From an uncultured Clostridia bacterium (GTDB taxonomy: Bacteria > Bacillota > Clostridia > TANB77 > CAG-508): a DNA stretch of 13,209 bases. The position numbers and the translations under genes were made by a program. The stretch is taken from positions 1 to 13,209 of the forward strand of contig CANQKB010000039.1 of assembly GCA_947624405.1 (NCBI GenBank), read 5' to 3'. How positions within the stretch are numbered: position 1 is the first letter of the stretch; each line of letters opens with the position of its first letter. The notes below the pieces were generated by a model. The model was not told the DNA's origin. It searched no databases and saw only the letters and a list, made by a program, of their open reading frames with translations. This document shows, piece after piece, positions 7,230-13,209 of this stretch.

Positions 7230-8108
7230 GTGGAAAAAATATCTTCAAAAAAAGGCATAGAGCTTATAGTATTATTGATAATAGCATTATTATCTGTATT
7301 TGTATTTTCAAATATAGCAAGTTCAACACAAACACATGCAAAAACAATAAAGGCACTAGATGACAAAAAAATCACTGTAATGGAGTTAACAGTTGCAACA
7401 GCAGGAACAGCAACAGCACTTGCTTTAATACCAGGAGATGCCACGACACCAATAGCTAATCAAATTGCACAATTAAGTACTTATTTGATTATTGTGATTG
7501 GAGCAATTTTTTTAGAAAAGATCTTAATTACAATAACAGGATATGCAACATTTACATTCCTTATACCTATAGCATGTGTATTATATGCAATTTATTTATT
7601 TGTTCCAAAGGAGGCATTTAAAAATTTAGCTATTAAATTAAGTTTATTTGGAATAGTTATATTTATAGTTGTACCTGTTAGTGTAAAAGTTAGTACTTTA
7701 ATAGAAAACACATATCAAGAGACAATTAATCAAACAATAGAAGAAGCAAAAAATATAGAAGGCGAAACATCAAATGTAACTGAAGGAGTAACTGAAGAAG
7801 AAAATGAAGATGAAGGCTGGTGGGGAACAATTACATCTAAAGTAGAAGAAGGAATAGCTAATATAGGAAATACAGTTTCTGGATGGGTTGAAAAGGGAAA
7901 AAGTATACTTAGCAAGTTTATAGATGCGATAGCAGTATTATTAATTACATCTTGCATAATTCCTATTGCTGTATTGATATTCTTTATATGGATAGCTAAA
8001 ATTATTTTTGGTATTAATATACCATCTACAAGTATAAAGAAAATAAAATTTAATAATAACCAAAAACAACAGTTAGAGAGCACGGTAGATGATTCTGAAA
8101 GTGATTAA
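7230..8108 (+). CDS. Multi-pass membrane protein of unknown function
   Basis: This 292-residue protein starts at the GTG at 7230, 7 bases after AAGGGGG (7216-7222). The nearby ATG at 7228 is in another frame and stops after 10 codons. Membrane segments lie near residues 11-29, 84-101, 106-125, 138-155 and 233-262. A conserved-looking stretch, DKKITVMELTVATAGTATAL and then IPGDATTPIANQ, follows the first segment; I associate it with a widespread uncharacterised family in Clostridia. An acidic loop (about 175-197, EGVTEEENEDEGWW) and a hydrophilic C-terminus are also present. It begins 15 bases after larE and precedes a terminator, so it is the last gene of the lar operon. A role in transport of nickel, lactate or cofactor precursor is possible but not shown. 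Confidence 0.8.
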   Translation: MEKISSKKGIELIVLLIIALLSVFVFSNIASSTQTHAKTIKALDDKKITVMELTVATAGTATALALIPGDATTPIANQIAQLSTYLIIVIGAIFLEKILITITGYATFTFLIPIACVLYAIYLFVPKEAFKNLAIKLSLFGIVIFIVVPVSVKVSTLIENTYQETINQTIEEAKNIEGETSNVTEGVTEEENEDEGWWGTITSKVEEGIANIGNTVSGWVEKGKSILSKFIDAIAVLLITSCIIPIAVLIFFIWIAKIIFGINIPSTSIKKIKFNNNQKQQLESTVDDSESD

Positions 8109-8166
8109 AAAATGATAGGTATAAAGTTAAAAACTAATTGTTTTTACATTTAGAAAAACATAAAAG

Positions 8167-8198
8167 TAACTTGTATGAATAGTACAAGTTATTTTTTT
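8167..8198 (+). terminator. Rho-independent terminator of the lar operon
   Basis: TAACTTGTA (8167-8175) pairs with TACAAGTTA (8183-8191) around 7 bases, followed by seven T at 8192-8198. Confidence 0.8.
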
Positions 8199-8224
8199 AT
8201 AAAATTTATAGGTGAAAATATTTT

Positions 8225-8369
8225 GTGGATAAATATATAAAATTAAAGATTGAGGCAATTGTAAATAAAAAGCTCTATCAAGAAAAAATAATTGATAAAA
8301 TTACTTATGATAAGGTGGCAAAAAGAATCGATAAATTGCTATTTGAACTTCGGAAAGGAAAGCGAGTAA
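8225..8369 (+). CDS. SHOCT-like small protein before the recombinase, one CGG shift
   Basis: The GTG at 8225 lies 10 bases after AGGTG (8210-8214). The sequence KIEAIVNKKLYQEKIIDKIT followed by YDKVAKRIDKLL resembles the short SHOCT-type proteins often encoded just before large serine recombinases. Read without a shift, the frame passes CGG at 8351 and fuses in frame with the recombinase start, ending at 8425. Skipping C8351 gives …FELGKESE and a stop at 8367-8369, two bases before the recombinase ATG at 8372. The protein then has 47 residues, the usual size. Tight stop/start spacing with the recombinase ribosome binding site inside the gene end supports the shifted reading. The evidence here is weaker than for the other five sites, because homologues vary at this end. 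Confidence 0.6.
8351..8354 (+). other. CGGA +1 shift site in the SHOCT-like gene
   Basis: The in-frame CGG is codon 43. A skip of C8351 brings a stop at 8367, directly before the recombinase start. The unshifted frame would run into the recombinase. Confidence 0.5.
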
Positions 8370-8371
8370 AA

Positions 8372-9947
8372 ATGACAATATATGAAATGAAGAATTTTTT
8401 TGCAAACCGGAAAAACAATTTTTGATTTAGATTTATTAGTTACATATTATGCAAGAGTATCTAGTGAAAAGGAAGAACAGATTAATTCTTTAGAAAATCA
8501 AGTCGCTTTTTTTGAAGATTATATTAAAAAAAACACCCATTGGACTTTTGTTTGTGGGTATGTAGATGAGGGAATAACTCGGCACAACATCACTAAAAAG
8601 GGAAAATTTTATGAGAATGATTGATGATGGAAAGTCAAAAAAGTTTGATTTGATTGTAACAAAAGAAGTATCAAGATTTTCACGTGATACAATAGATAGT
8701 TTATTTTATACTAGAAAATTACTAGAGTATGATGTATGTGTATATTTTTTGTCTGACAATATTATTACAGCATCAAATGATGGAGAATTAAGGCTAACTA
8801 TAATGTCTAGTATGGCACAAGATGAAGTACGAAAGATATCAGAAAGAACAAAATTTGGATTTAAAAGGGCAATAGACAAAGGAACTGTATTAGGGACAGA
8901 TAATATTTGGGGATATAAGAAAGATAAAGGAAGGCTTGTTATAGATGAAGAAGAAGCCAAATTAGTTAAATTAATTTTTGAAAGATATGCAAATGATAGC
9001 AAAATTGGACTAAAAAAGCTATCAACTATTTTACAACAAGAAGGATATTATAATAGAAAACGGAAATCCTATTCATCAAAATACTTTAAGGCGAATTATA
9101 CAAAATCAAAAGTATAAGGGATATTATACAGGAGGTATATCAACAATTATAGATTACAAAAGTAAAAAAAGAAATTTTAATGAACAAGATAAATGGAAAA
9201 TTTTCAAGGATTATGAAAAAGTACCACCCATTGTTACAGAAGAATTATGGGAAAAGGCAAATCAAAAGTTATTGCGGAAGAAGTAAGCAAGCTAAAATGT
9301 ATCAAAAGCATCAAAATAAATATTCTTTATCTGGGAAAATATATTGTGCTAAGCATCAGTGTGGATATGTTAGAAAGATTAGACATTATGCTAATAAAGA
9401 AGATGTAGTATTTTGGTATTGTGCAGATTTTCACAAGACAGGTAAGAAAAATTGTATGCCTGCTTATTTTAAAGAAGATGATTTATATGATATTTTTTTA
9501 TCTATATTTAAAGATTATGATAAGTATAAAGATGAAGTATTAAATGAATTGCTTTCGCTCTATAAGAAGTTTTCAATGATAGATGGAGATAATGAAAAAA
9601 TAAAATTACAAAATGAGATAAGTATATTAACCAAGAAAAAAGAGAGGGTATTAGATTTGGCTTTAGATGGCATTTTAAGCAAAGAAGAATTATATATAAA
9701 GAAATTAGCTATTGATGAACAAATTTCAAAAATAAGAGCAAATTTGAGCAAATTAGAGGGTAAAGAGAAAAAAGTAGATTATGAAAAATCGAATATGAAT
9801 ATTTTAAAACATCTGGTTATTACAATGGATAATATAGATAGTTATATAGAGGAACTGTTGGATAAAGTTATTGTAGTAGAAGAAGATGGGAAAATTAAAT
9901 TGAGAGTTATTTTTGAGGGAGGAACAGAAGAACAAATAATAATTTAG
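8372..9947 (+). CDS. Large serine recombinase with four +1 shifts at CGG
   Basis: The ATG at 8372 lies 9 bases after AAAGGAAAG (8354-8362). Joined across four CGG sites, 1576 bases (3n+4) give 523 residues, normal for the family. The catalytic domain has YYARVSSEKEEQ (serine at about residue 30), YVDEGITGTT, RMIDDGKSKKFDLIVTKEVS and RFSRDTIDSL, then LRLTIMSSMAQDEVRKISER. The recombinase domain has NIWGYKKDKGRLVIDEEEA, NRKGNPIHQNTLRRI and QKYKGYYTGG, followed by PPIVTEELWEKANQ. A C4 zinc ribbon (CAKHQCGY…WYC…KNC) and a coiled-coil (about residues 395-450) follow. Between the four CGG sites the sequence is complete and uninterrupted. Such enzymes cut and rejoin DNA for integrative elements. Each frame break sits at an in-frame CGG. 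The alternative is a multiply broken pseudogene. Confidence 0.85.
8408..8411 (+). other. CGGA +1 shift site 1 in the recombinase
   Basis: The CGG follows AAC at codon 13. Unshifted, the frame stops at 8423. Skipping C8408 gives FFANGKTIFDLDLLVTYYAR, the family's N-terminal pattern (…GKTIYDL…VTYYARVS). Confidence 0.75.
8580..8583 (+). other. CGGC +1 shift site 2 in the recombinase
   Basis: The CGG follows ACT at codon 70. The skip gives DEGITGTTSLKRENFMRMID, matching the family motif DEGITGT…R..F..MI. The glycine is highly conserved. This is the only site with C rather than A as fourth base. Confidence 0.8.
9061..9064 (+). other. CGGA +1 shift site 3 in the recombinase
   Basis: The CGG follows AAA at codon 230. 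The skip gives YNRKGNPIHQNTLRRIIQNQ, matching the family pattern NRNGNPF…TIKRIL.NPKYKG. The glycine of GNP is well conserved. Confidence 0.8.
9275..9278 (+). other. CGGA +1 shift site 4 in the recombinase
   Basis: The CGG follows TTG at codon 301. Unshifted, the frame stops at 9284. The skip joins EELWEKANQKLLG to RSKQAKMYQKHQNKYSLSGK, the normal run into the zinc ribbon. Confidence 0.75.
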
Positions 9948-9959
9948 TGCTTTTTTTAG

Positions 9960-9995
9960 AAGCCTGAAAATAGTTGCTTTGAAATGAACGCGTAA
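9960..9995 (+). repeat. Second copy of the 36-bp repeat found at 2372
   Basis: AAGCCTGAAAATAGTTGCTT and the following 16 bases match 2372-2407 at 32 of 36 positions, in the same orientation. It lies 12 bases after the recombinase stop. It may be a dispersed repeat end or one boundary of a mobile segment. Confidence 0.6.
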
Positions 9996-10015
9996 GCGAG
10001 TGCGATTATGCTACA

Positions 10016-10042
10016 AAACTCCCCCAAAAAATGGGGGAGTTT
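10016..10042. terminator. Strong terminator hairpin
   Basis: AAACTCCCCCA (10016-10026) pairs perfectly with TGGGGGAGTTT (10032-10042) around a 5-base loop. Three to four T follow the stem on either strand. It can end the recombinase transcript from the left and the cyclophilin transcript from the right. Confidence 0.8.
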
Positions 10043-10072
10043 AAAAACTAATTCATTCTGTATTGAGCTAAA

Positions 10073-10298
10073 TTTTTTGTTACAGTTCACACCCTAACTA
10101 GCTAAGCGTGGAGGAATGTTTTAAAAATCGAAGTGAGTTCGACCTACAATTTTTTTTGCTTGCACAGTTTCAAATTCGTATTTATCACTTAACAGCCCCA
10201 AATAGCTTAAACGCCTTGTAGAACGCAACGACGCATTTTTAAAATCATTTCCTCAGGTAGCTTAGCGAAAATCTGCTGTGAATTGTAACGATTTTTTT
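10073..10298. repeat. Imperfect palindromic element of about 220 bp
   Basis: TTACAGTTCAC (10080-10090) and GTGAATTGTAA (10278-10288) are inverted with one mismatch, both flanked outside by T/A runs. Inside them GCTAAGC…GAGGAATG…TTAAAAAT (10101-10128) is mirrored by the reverse complement of 10236-10269. Part of the right half (10244-10272) recurs at 346-374. The element abuts the cyclophilin stop codon. There is no coding capacity; with the repeat and hairpin before it, this fills the gap 9948-10296. Confidence 0.55.
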
Positions 10299-10983
10299 AA
10301 TCAACCATAACTATTTTCTCTATAACTGGTTGATTTTCTTTTAAAACTGTTCCATTATCATCTTCTACTTGTGTATCTTCACATATCTTGTCAACTATTT
10401 CTATTCCACTTGTAACTTTTCCAAATCCTGCATATTGTCCATCTAAAAATGTACTATCTTCATGAACTATAAAAAACTGCGAACTTGCACTATTATATGA
10501 TTGTGATCTTGCCATTGAAATTGTACCTCTTACATGAGAAATGGTATTTTTTACTCCATTAGCTGAAAATTCTCCTTTAATATTATCCTTACTTCCTCCA
10601 CTTCCAGTTCCTTCAGGATCTCCTCCTTGAATCATGAATCCTTCCATGATTCTATGGAATGTTAATCCATTATAAAATCCTTCATTAACTAATTTTGCAA
10701 AATTAGCAACTGTTATTGGAGCTATATCTGCATCTAACTCTAACTCAATTGTACCATAATTTTTTACTTCTATTTTTGCATGATGTTTTCCTGTGCTATA
10801 CATGTTTTTTTCCTCCTCATCATTATTGTTTTGTTTTGCATTTTCGTTTTTTGTAGTATTAGCTACTTGTTTAGAATTATTTTCACTATTGTTTGATAAT
10901 CCTTTTATAACAAAGAATCCAACTAATAGTATTAAAACTACAATGATAATAATTGCAATTATTATTGTTACTTTTTTACTCAT
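10297..10983 (-). CDS. Membrane-anchored peptidyl-prolyl isomerase (cyclophilin)
   Basis: This 228-residue protein has GGAGG 8 bases before its ATG at 10983. One N-terminal membrane segment (residues 6-28, IIIAIIIIVVLILLVGFFVI) is followed by an Asn/Lys/Glu-rich linker to about residue 60 and then a cyclophilin domain: NFAKLVNEGFYNGLTFHRIM and GFMIQGGDPEGTGSGG, then GTISMARSQSYNSASSQFFI and FLDGQYAGFGKVTSG. The active-site residues R (FHRI) and the SQFFI segment are present. There is no lipobox cysteine, so it is probably held by an uncleaved helix. It would catalyse proline isomerisation in proteins outside the membrane. It stands alone, with the promoter at 11033-11060. Confidence 0.9.
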   Translation of the reverse strand: MSKKVTIIIAIIIIVVLILLVGFFVIKGLSNNSENNSKQVANTTKNENAKQNNNDEEEKNMYSTGKHHAKIEVKNYGTIELELDADIAPITVANFAKLVNEGFYNGLTFHRIMEGFMIQGGDPEGTGSGGSKDNIKGEFSANGVKNTISHVRGTISMARSQSYNSASSQFFIVHEDSTFLDGQYAGFGKVTSGIEIVDKICEDTQVEDDNGTVLKENQPVIEKIVMVD

Positions 10984-11032
10984 AAGCTATACCTCCATTT
11001 ATTCTCTTTTCCCTTTATATTCTTTTAGGAAA

Positions 11033-11060
11033 ATCATAACAAAAAAAGGTATAATTGTCA
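11033..11060 (-). promoter_or_regulatory. Promoter of the cyclophilin gene
   Basis: On the - strand, TTGACA (11060-11055), a 16-base spacer, and TATGAT (11038-11033). The insertion sequence begins only 7 bases upstream of the -35 box, leaving the promoter intact. Confidence 0.7.
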
Positions 11061-11122
11061 ATGTTAACTTTTTTTTAAGTTTCGGTTTTTTGCAAACGTT
11101 TCATAAGAAACAGAAAAAGTAC

Positions 11123-11158
11123 GGCAAATTTTAAATAATTTAATATTTAAAATTTGCC
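11123..11158. terminator. 14-bp perfect hairpin after the transposase
   Basis: GGCAAATTTTAAAT (11123-11136) pairs with 11145-11158 around 8 bases. It lies inside the insertion sequence, 70 bases past the transposase stop, and probably ends its transcript or blocks transcription entering from outside. Confidence 0.6.
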
Positions 11159-11227
11159 TATATATTTTTTGCGTGCATTTAATAAACCCCACTAATTAGG
11201 TTTCAAAAGTTATGTAATGAATCTTAT

Positions 11228-12485
11228 TTATAGCAGAGACAATTGCCCATTAAATATTTTTGATTTTCTAATGTTTTGCCAATCCTTTATTCCTGTTTTT
11301 GCCACTTTAAGAATATTAAATATTCCTCGCGAAAACCTATAAAACCACAGATATACTTTCTCTTTTAGTTGATTTGCTCTATTTATTATTATTTGCACAA
11401 ATTTTCTCTTGCCAATCTTATCACTTAAAATCGCAATAAGACCAATTGCATATGTAAGCATTTTATTTAAATTATTTATTGATTTTAAATTTCTTACCCT
11501 AAAATTTTCAAAATTATATTCTTGTTTTTTAAATTTAAAATATTCTTCGATTCTCCACCTATCTAAATAATATCTTGAAATCTTAATTAAATCATCTTTA
11601 CTCTTAATATTAAGATTAGTAACAAGCATCATAGGTGTTTTTCCTAGTCCATAAACTAATACTAGATTGAGCCATTTCTTTTTTGCTGTAATTTGAACCC
11701 TTAGTACACTTACAAAACATTCTTTTTCTTCTCCTTGGAACATTACTTTGATTTTAACTTTTCCTTTTCTAGAATCTCTTATAGTTGTTATTGGATACCA
11801 TTTATGCTTAAAGTATACTTTTCTATTTTCTTTTAATCTTATTACAAAATATTGTTTTTTCTTGAAGTAGTAGTTATATACTTTATTATCATCATAGCCT
11901 CTATCATTTACAAAAATGCCTTTCAAATTTCTTTCATCAAGTAAAGTACAAACACTGTTAATTGCTTCAAAAGTCACAGCATTACTAGATACATAATCTT
12001 TTGATTTAGAAGAATGAATTTTAGAAAAAATACTAATTGGTTGTTTCATATTTTCAGTTAAACCAACAATTTCTGTTATATGATATCCCTTTTCGTAAGA
12101 TTTCTTTAAACTTGAACCATCTCTTACAATTCCTAAATCTTCAAACTTTTTTCCTAAAGGTTTAATTATATCACTATCATCCACTAAAAATACAGGATTA
12201 TTGCCTAAAGTATCCATTGCTAGATTTCTATAATTAGTATCAATATTCTCAGATAAATCTAAGGCCAAATTATTACTTAATCTATCAATGGGTATTATGT
12301 TTTTAATTTTTTTCTAAAAGAGCATCAGCAATACTAGAAAGCAGAATGTCTTTAGATTTCAAGATTCCATAAATCATGTCATTAGTAAATTTAGATTGCA
12401 TTTTATTAGTATTTTTACAAATTTTTTTAGAAAAATTACAAATTTCTCTTTTCATTTCATATGTATTTGTGGTAAAATTATTCAT
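11228..12485 (-). pseudogene. IS4-family transposase, frame broken in an A7 run
   Basis: Two frames make one transposase. The first (12485-12303; ATG with GGAGG 7 bases before it) reads MNNFTTNTYEMKREICNFSK and ends …SSIADALLEKN. The second continues KIKNIIPIDRLSNNLALDLS and runs to 11228. The catalytic residues are all present: VDDSD, FVNDRGYDD, and the YREK signature Y(2)R(3)E(6)K in YYLDRWRIEEYFKFKK. The break is one extra A in a run of seven (T-run 12307-12313 on the + strand); six would give ALLEKIKNIIP. Joined, the protein has 418 residues. This is an ordinary homopolymer change, not a CGG site. Transcript slippage on the run could still yield some full-length enzyme. Confidence 0.8.
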
Positions 12486-12536
12486 AGAAAAACCTCCGAT
12501 TTTTTTGTTTAGTAATTTATTTTTAGGTCAATTAAA

Positions 12537-12542
12537 TTATAT
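12537..12542 (-). promoter_or_regulatory. Possible -10 box of the transposase promoter
   Basis: On the - strand TTGATATAAT gives an extended -10 box (TGATATAAT), about 50 bases before the transposase start. I see no convincing -35 box; the small hairpin AAAAGCcttcGCTTTT lies where it would be. Confidence 0.35.
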
Positions 12543-12639
12543 CAAAAAAGCGAAGGCTTTTCACTATTTTTTTAATTTTTTATTTCAAATTTTCTTAGAT
12601 TTTCAAAAAACACCGAAACTTAAAAAAAATAAATATGTA

Positions 12640-12667
12640 TTGATAAAAAATTTGCATGTGATATAAT
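12640..12667 (+). promoter_or_regulatory. Promoter of the gene at 12738
   Basis: TTGATA (12640-12645), a 16-base spacer, and TATAAT (12662-12667), with TGTGA before the -10 box. It resembles the promoters at 3452 and 4359 and begins 10 bases outside the insertion sequence. Confidence 0.75.
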
Positions 12668-12737
12668 TAAAAAAATCAGTAAAGGAAAAATATATTAAAA
12701 TGTAAACATATATTTAAGGAAATAGAAAGGAAAGAGA

Positions 12738-13196
12738 ATGGAAAATAATAGAAAAGAAAAATCTTCTATTAAGATACTAAATAAAAAATGGGGGGTTATA
12801 CTTTTTATATTTATACTTATGCCTATTATTATTAATTTAGCATTAGAGATAAATAAGATAATAGAAATGAAAAAAGAATATGAAGATACGAGGTTAAGTA
12901 AGTATGAAAAGATTACTCCTGGTACGTATAAGGTTGGTATTGCAGTATTTGAAGGACAGGTTATTAAAGGAAATAGCATAAAAAATACACTTATTCAACA
13001 GATAGCTGAATTTAATAGACTATATGACAATCATTTAATTCAAATTGAATATAATGATAAAATATATGTATTAAATGAGATAGAAGAAGTAAAAGAGCAA
13101 ATAAAAGATGAAAATTACTATAGTATTAAATGTTTATATGATGAAGATGAGTGGGTATATCAAGTAAATATAATTGAAAATGGAGAAAACACTTAG
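12738..13196 (+). CDS. Small membrane-anchored protein, paralogue of the gene at 1576
   Basis: This 152-residue protein has AAAGG (12726-12730) 7 bases before its ATG. A basic N-terminus (residues 1-17) precedes one membrane segment (about 19-36, VILFIFILMPIIINLALEI). The outer domain holds YKVGIAVFEGQVIKGNSIKN, then LIQQIAEFN, a basic/acidic middle, and ends IKCLYDEDEWVYQVNIIEN. Against the protein at 1576 the shared frame is …G…KG..IK..LI…, …V/IQ…, Y……I…QI….Y.(V/I).C.YD….YQ.NI.E. The function is unknown. A ribosome binding site overlaps its stop, so it is the first gene of an operon running out of the window. Confidence 0.8.
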   Translation: MENNRKEKSSIKILNKKWGVILFIFILMPIIINLALEINKIIEMKKEYEDTRLSKYEKITPGTYKVGIAVFEGQVIKGNSIKNTLIQQIAEFNRLYDNHLIQIEYNDKIYVLNEIEEVKEQIKDENYYSIKCLYDEDEWVYQVNIIENGENT

Positions 13197-13200
13197 GAGG
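13195..13200 (+). promoter_or_regulatory. Ribosome binding site of a gene leaving the window
   Basis: AGGAGG overlaps the stop codon of the preceding gene. The window ends AT at 13208-13209; a following G would make an ATG at the ideal 7-base distance. Confidence 0.55.
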
Positions 13201-13209
13201 TTAATATAT

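Larger units (their letters stand above)
11068..12629 (-). mobile_element. IS4-family insertion sequence
   Basis: The ends share the inverted repeat TTTTTTTTAAGTTTCGGT (11068-11085 and, reversed, 12612-12629), with similarity continuing inward (TTTTTTG.AAA, allowing one extra base). The element is about 1.56 kb with one transposase gene. I could not identify a target-site duplication, partly because the ends are T/A runs. Confidence 0.75.

Noticed and set aside
6846..9278. Sequencing or assembly error inserting C before GG
   Set aside because: About ten other CGG triplets in intact genes need their C, including GACGGA and AGCGGA contexts like the shift sites. An error process would not distinguish reading frames.
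6846..9278. CGG reassigned to another amino acid
   Set aside because: A three-base reassignment would leave the reading frame wrong; the family sequence resumes only one base further on.
8225..9947. Serine recombinase and small gene as a simple multiply frameshifted pseudogene
   Set aside because: All breaks are the same kind (+1), each lies at an in-frame CGG, and each is repaired by the same rule. No stops, deletions or opposite shifts occur. Pseudogene remains the fallback if genome-wide data do not support the CGG rule.

Overview
The window is AT-rich bacterial DNA of Clostridia type. The signs are a small acid-soluble spore protein (so a spore former), pilin-like N-termini of the GITLVALIITI type, AGGAGG ribosome binding sites, many TTG/GTG starts, and AGA as the usual arginine codon.

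Layout. 1-426: intergenic DNA with hairpins, a sigma-A-like promoter and possibly a gene remnant. 427-1980: a pilin-like surface protein, then a small membrane-anchored protein. 2054-2230 (-): an alpha/beta-type spore protein. 2231-2572: a short inverted-repeat element. 2573-3442 (-): the C-terminal part of a FeoB iron transporter whose N-terminal part is missing. 3513-4346: a TtcA-like tRNA thiolase. 4421-8108: larC-larB-larE (nickel-pincer cofactor synthesis) plus a membrane protein, ending at a terminator. 8225-9947: a SHOCT-like small protein and a large serine recombinase. 9948-10296: repeats and a terminator. 10297-10983 (-): a membrane-anchored cyclophilin. 11068-12629: an IS4-family insertion sequence with a transposase broken in a homopolymer. 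12738-13196: a second small membrane protein, paralogous to the one at 1576, with a ribosome binding site for a further gene at the window edge.

Main result. larE, the SHOCT-like gene and the recombinase look like pseudogenes with six single-base insertions (1 + 1 + 4). At all six points the codon in the current frame is CGG. Dropping its C, or reading CGGN as one four-base codon, restores the family sequence, usually with a conserved glycine at that place. After this correction larE is 272 residues, the recombinase 523 and the SHOCT-like protein 47, with no other defect. I found no in-frame CGG in the other genes (roughly 2,700 codons by eye). About ten out-of-frame CGG triplets (NNC GGN, and so on) in intact genes need no shift. 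This frame dependence argues against sequencing error and ordinary decay. It points to +1 frameshifting or four-base decoding at CGG in this organism. The mechanism is inference; the sequence pattern is direct.

How genes work together: LarC, LarB and LarE make the nickel-pincer nucleotide of lactate racemase-type enzymes; no larA lies in the window. If CGG must be shifted for LarE to be made, cofactor synthesis and recombinase production both depend on that decoding event.
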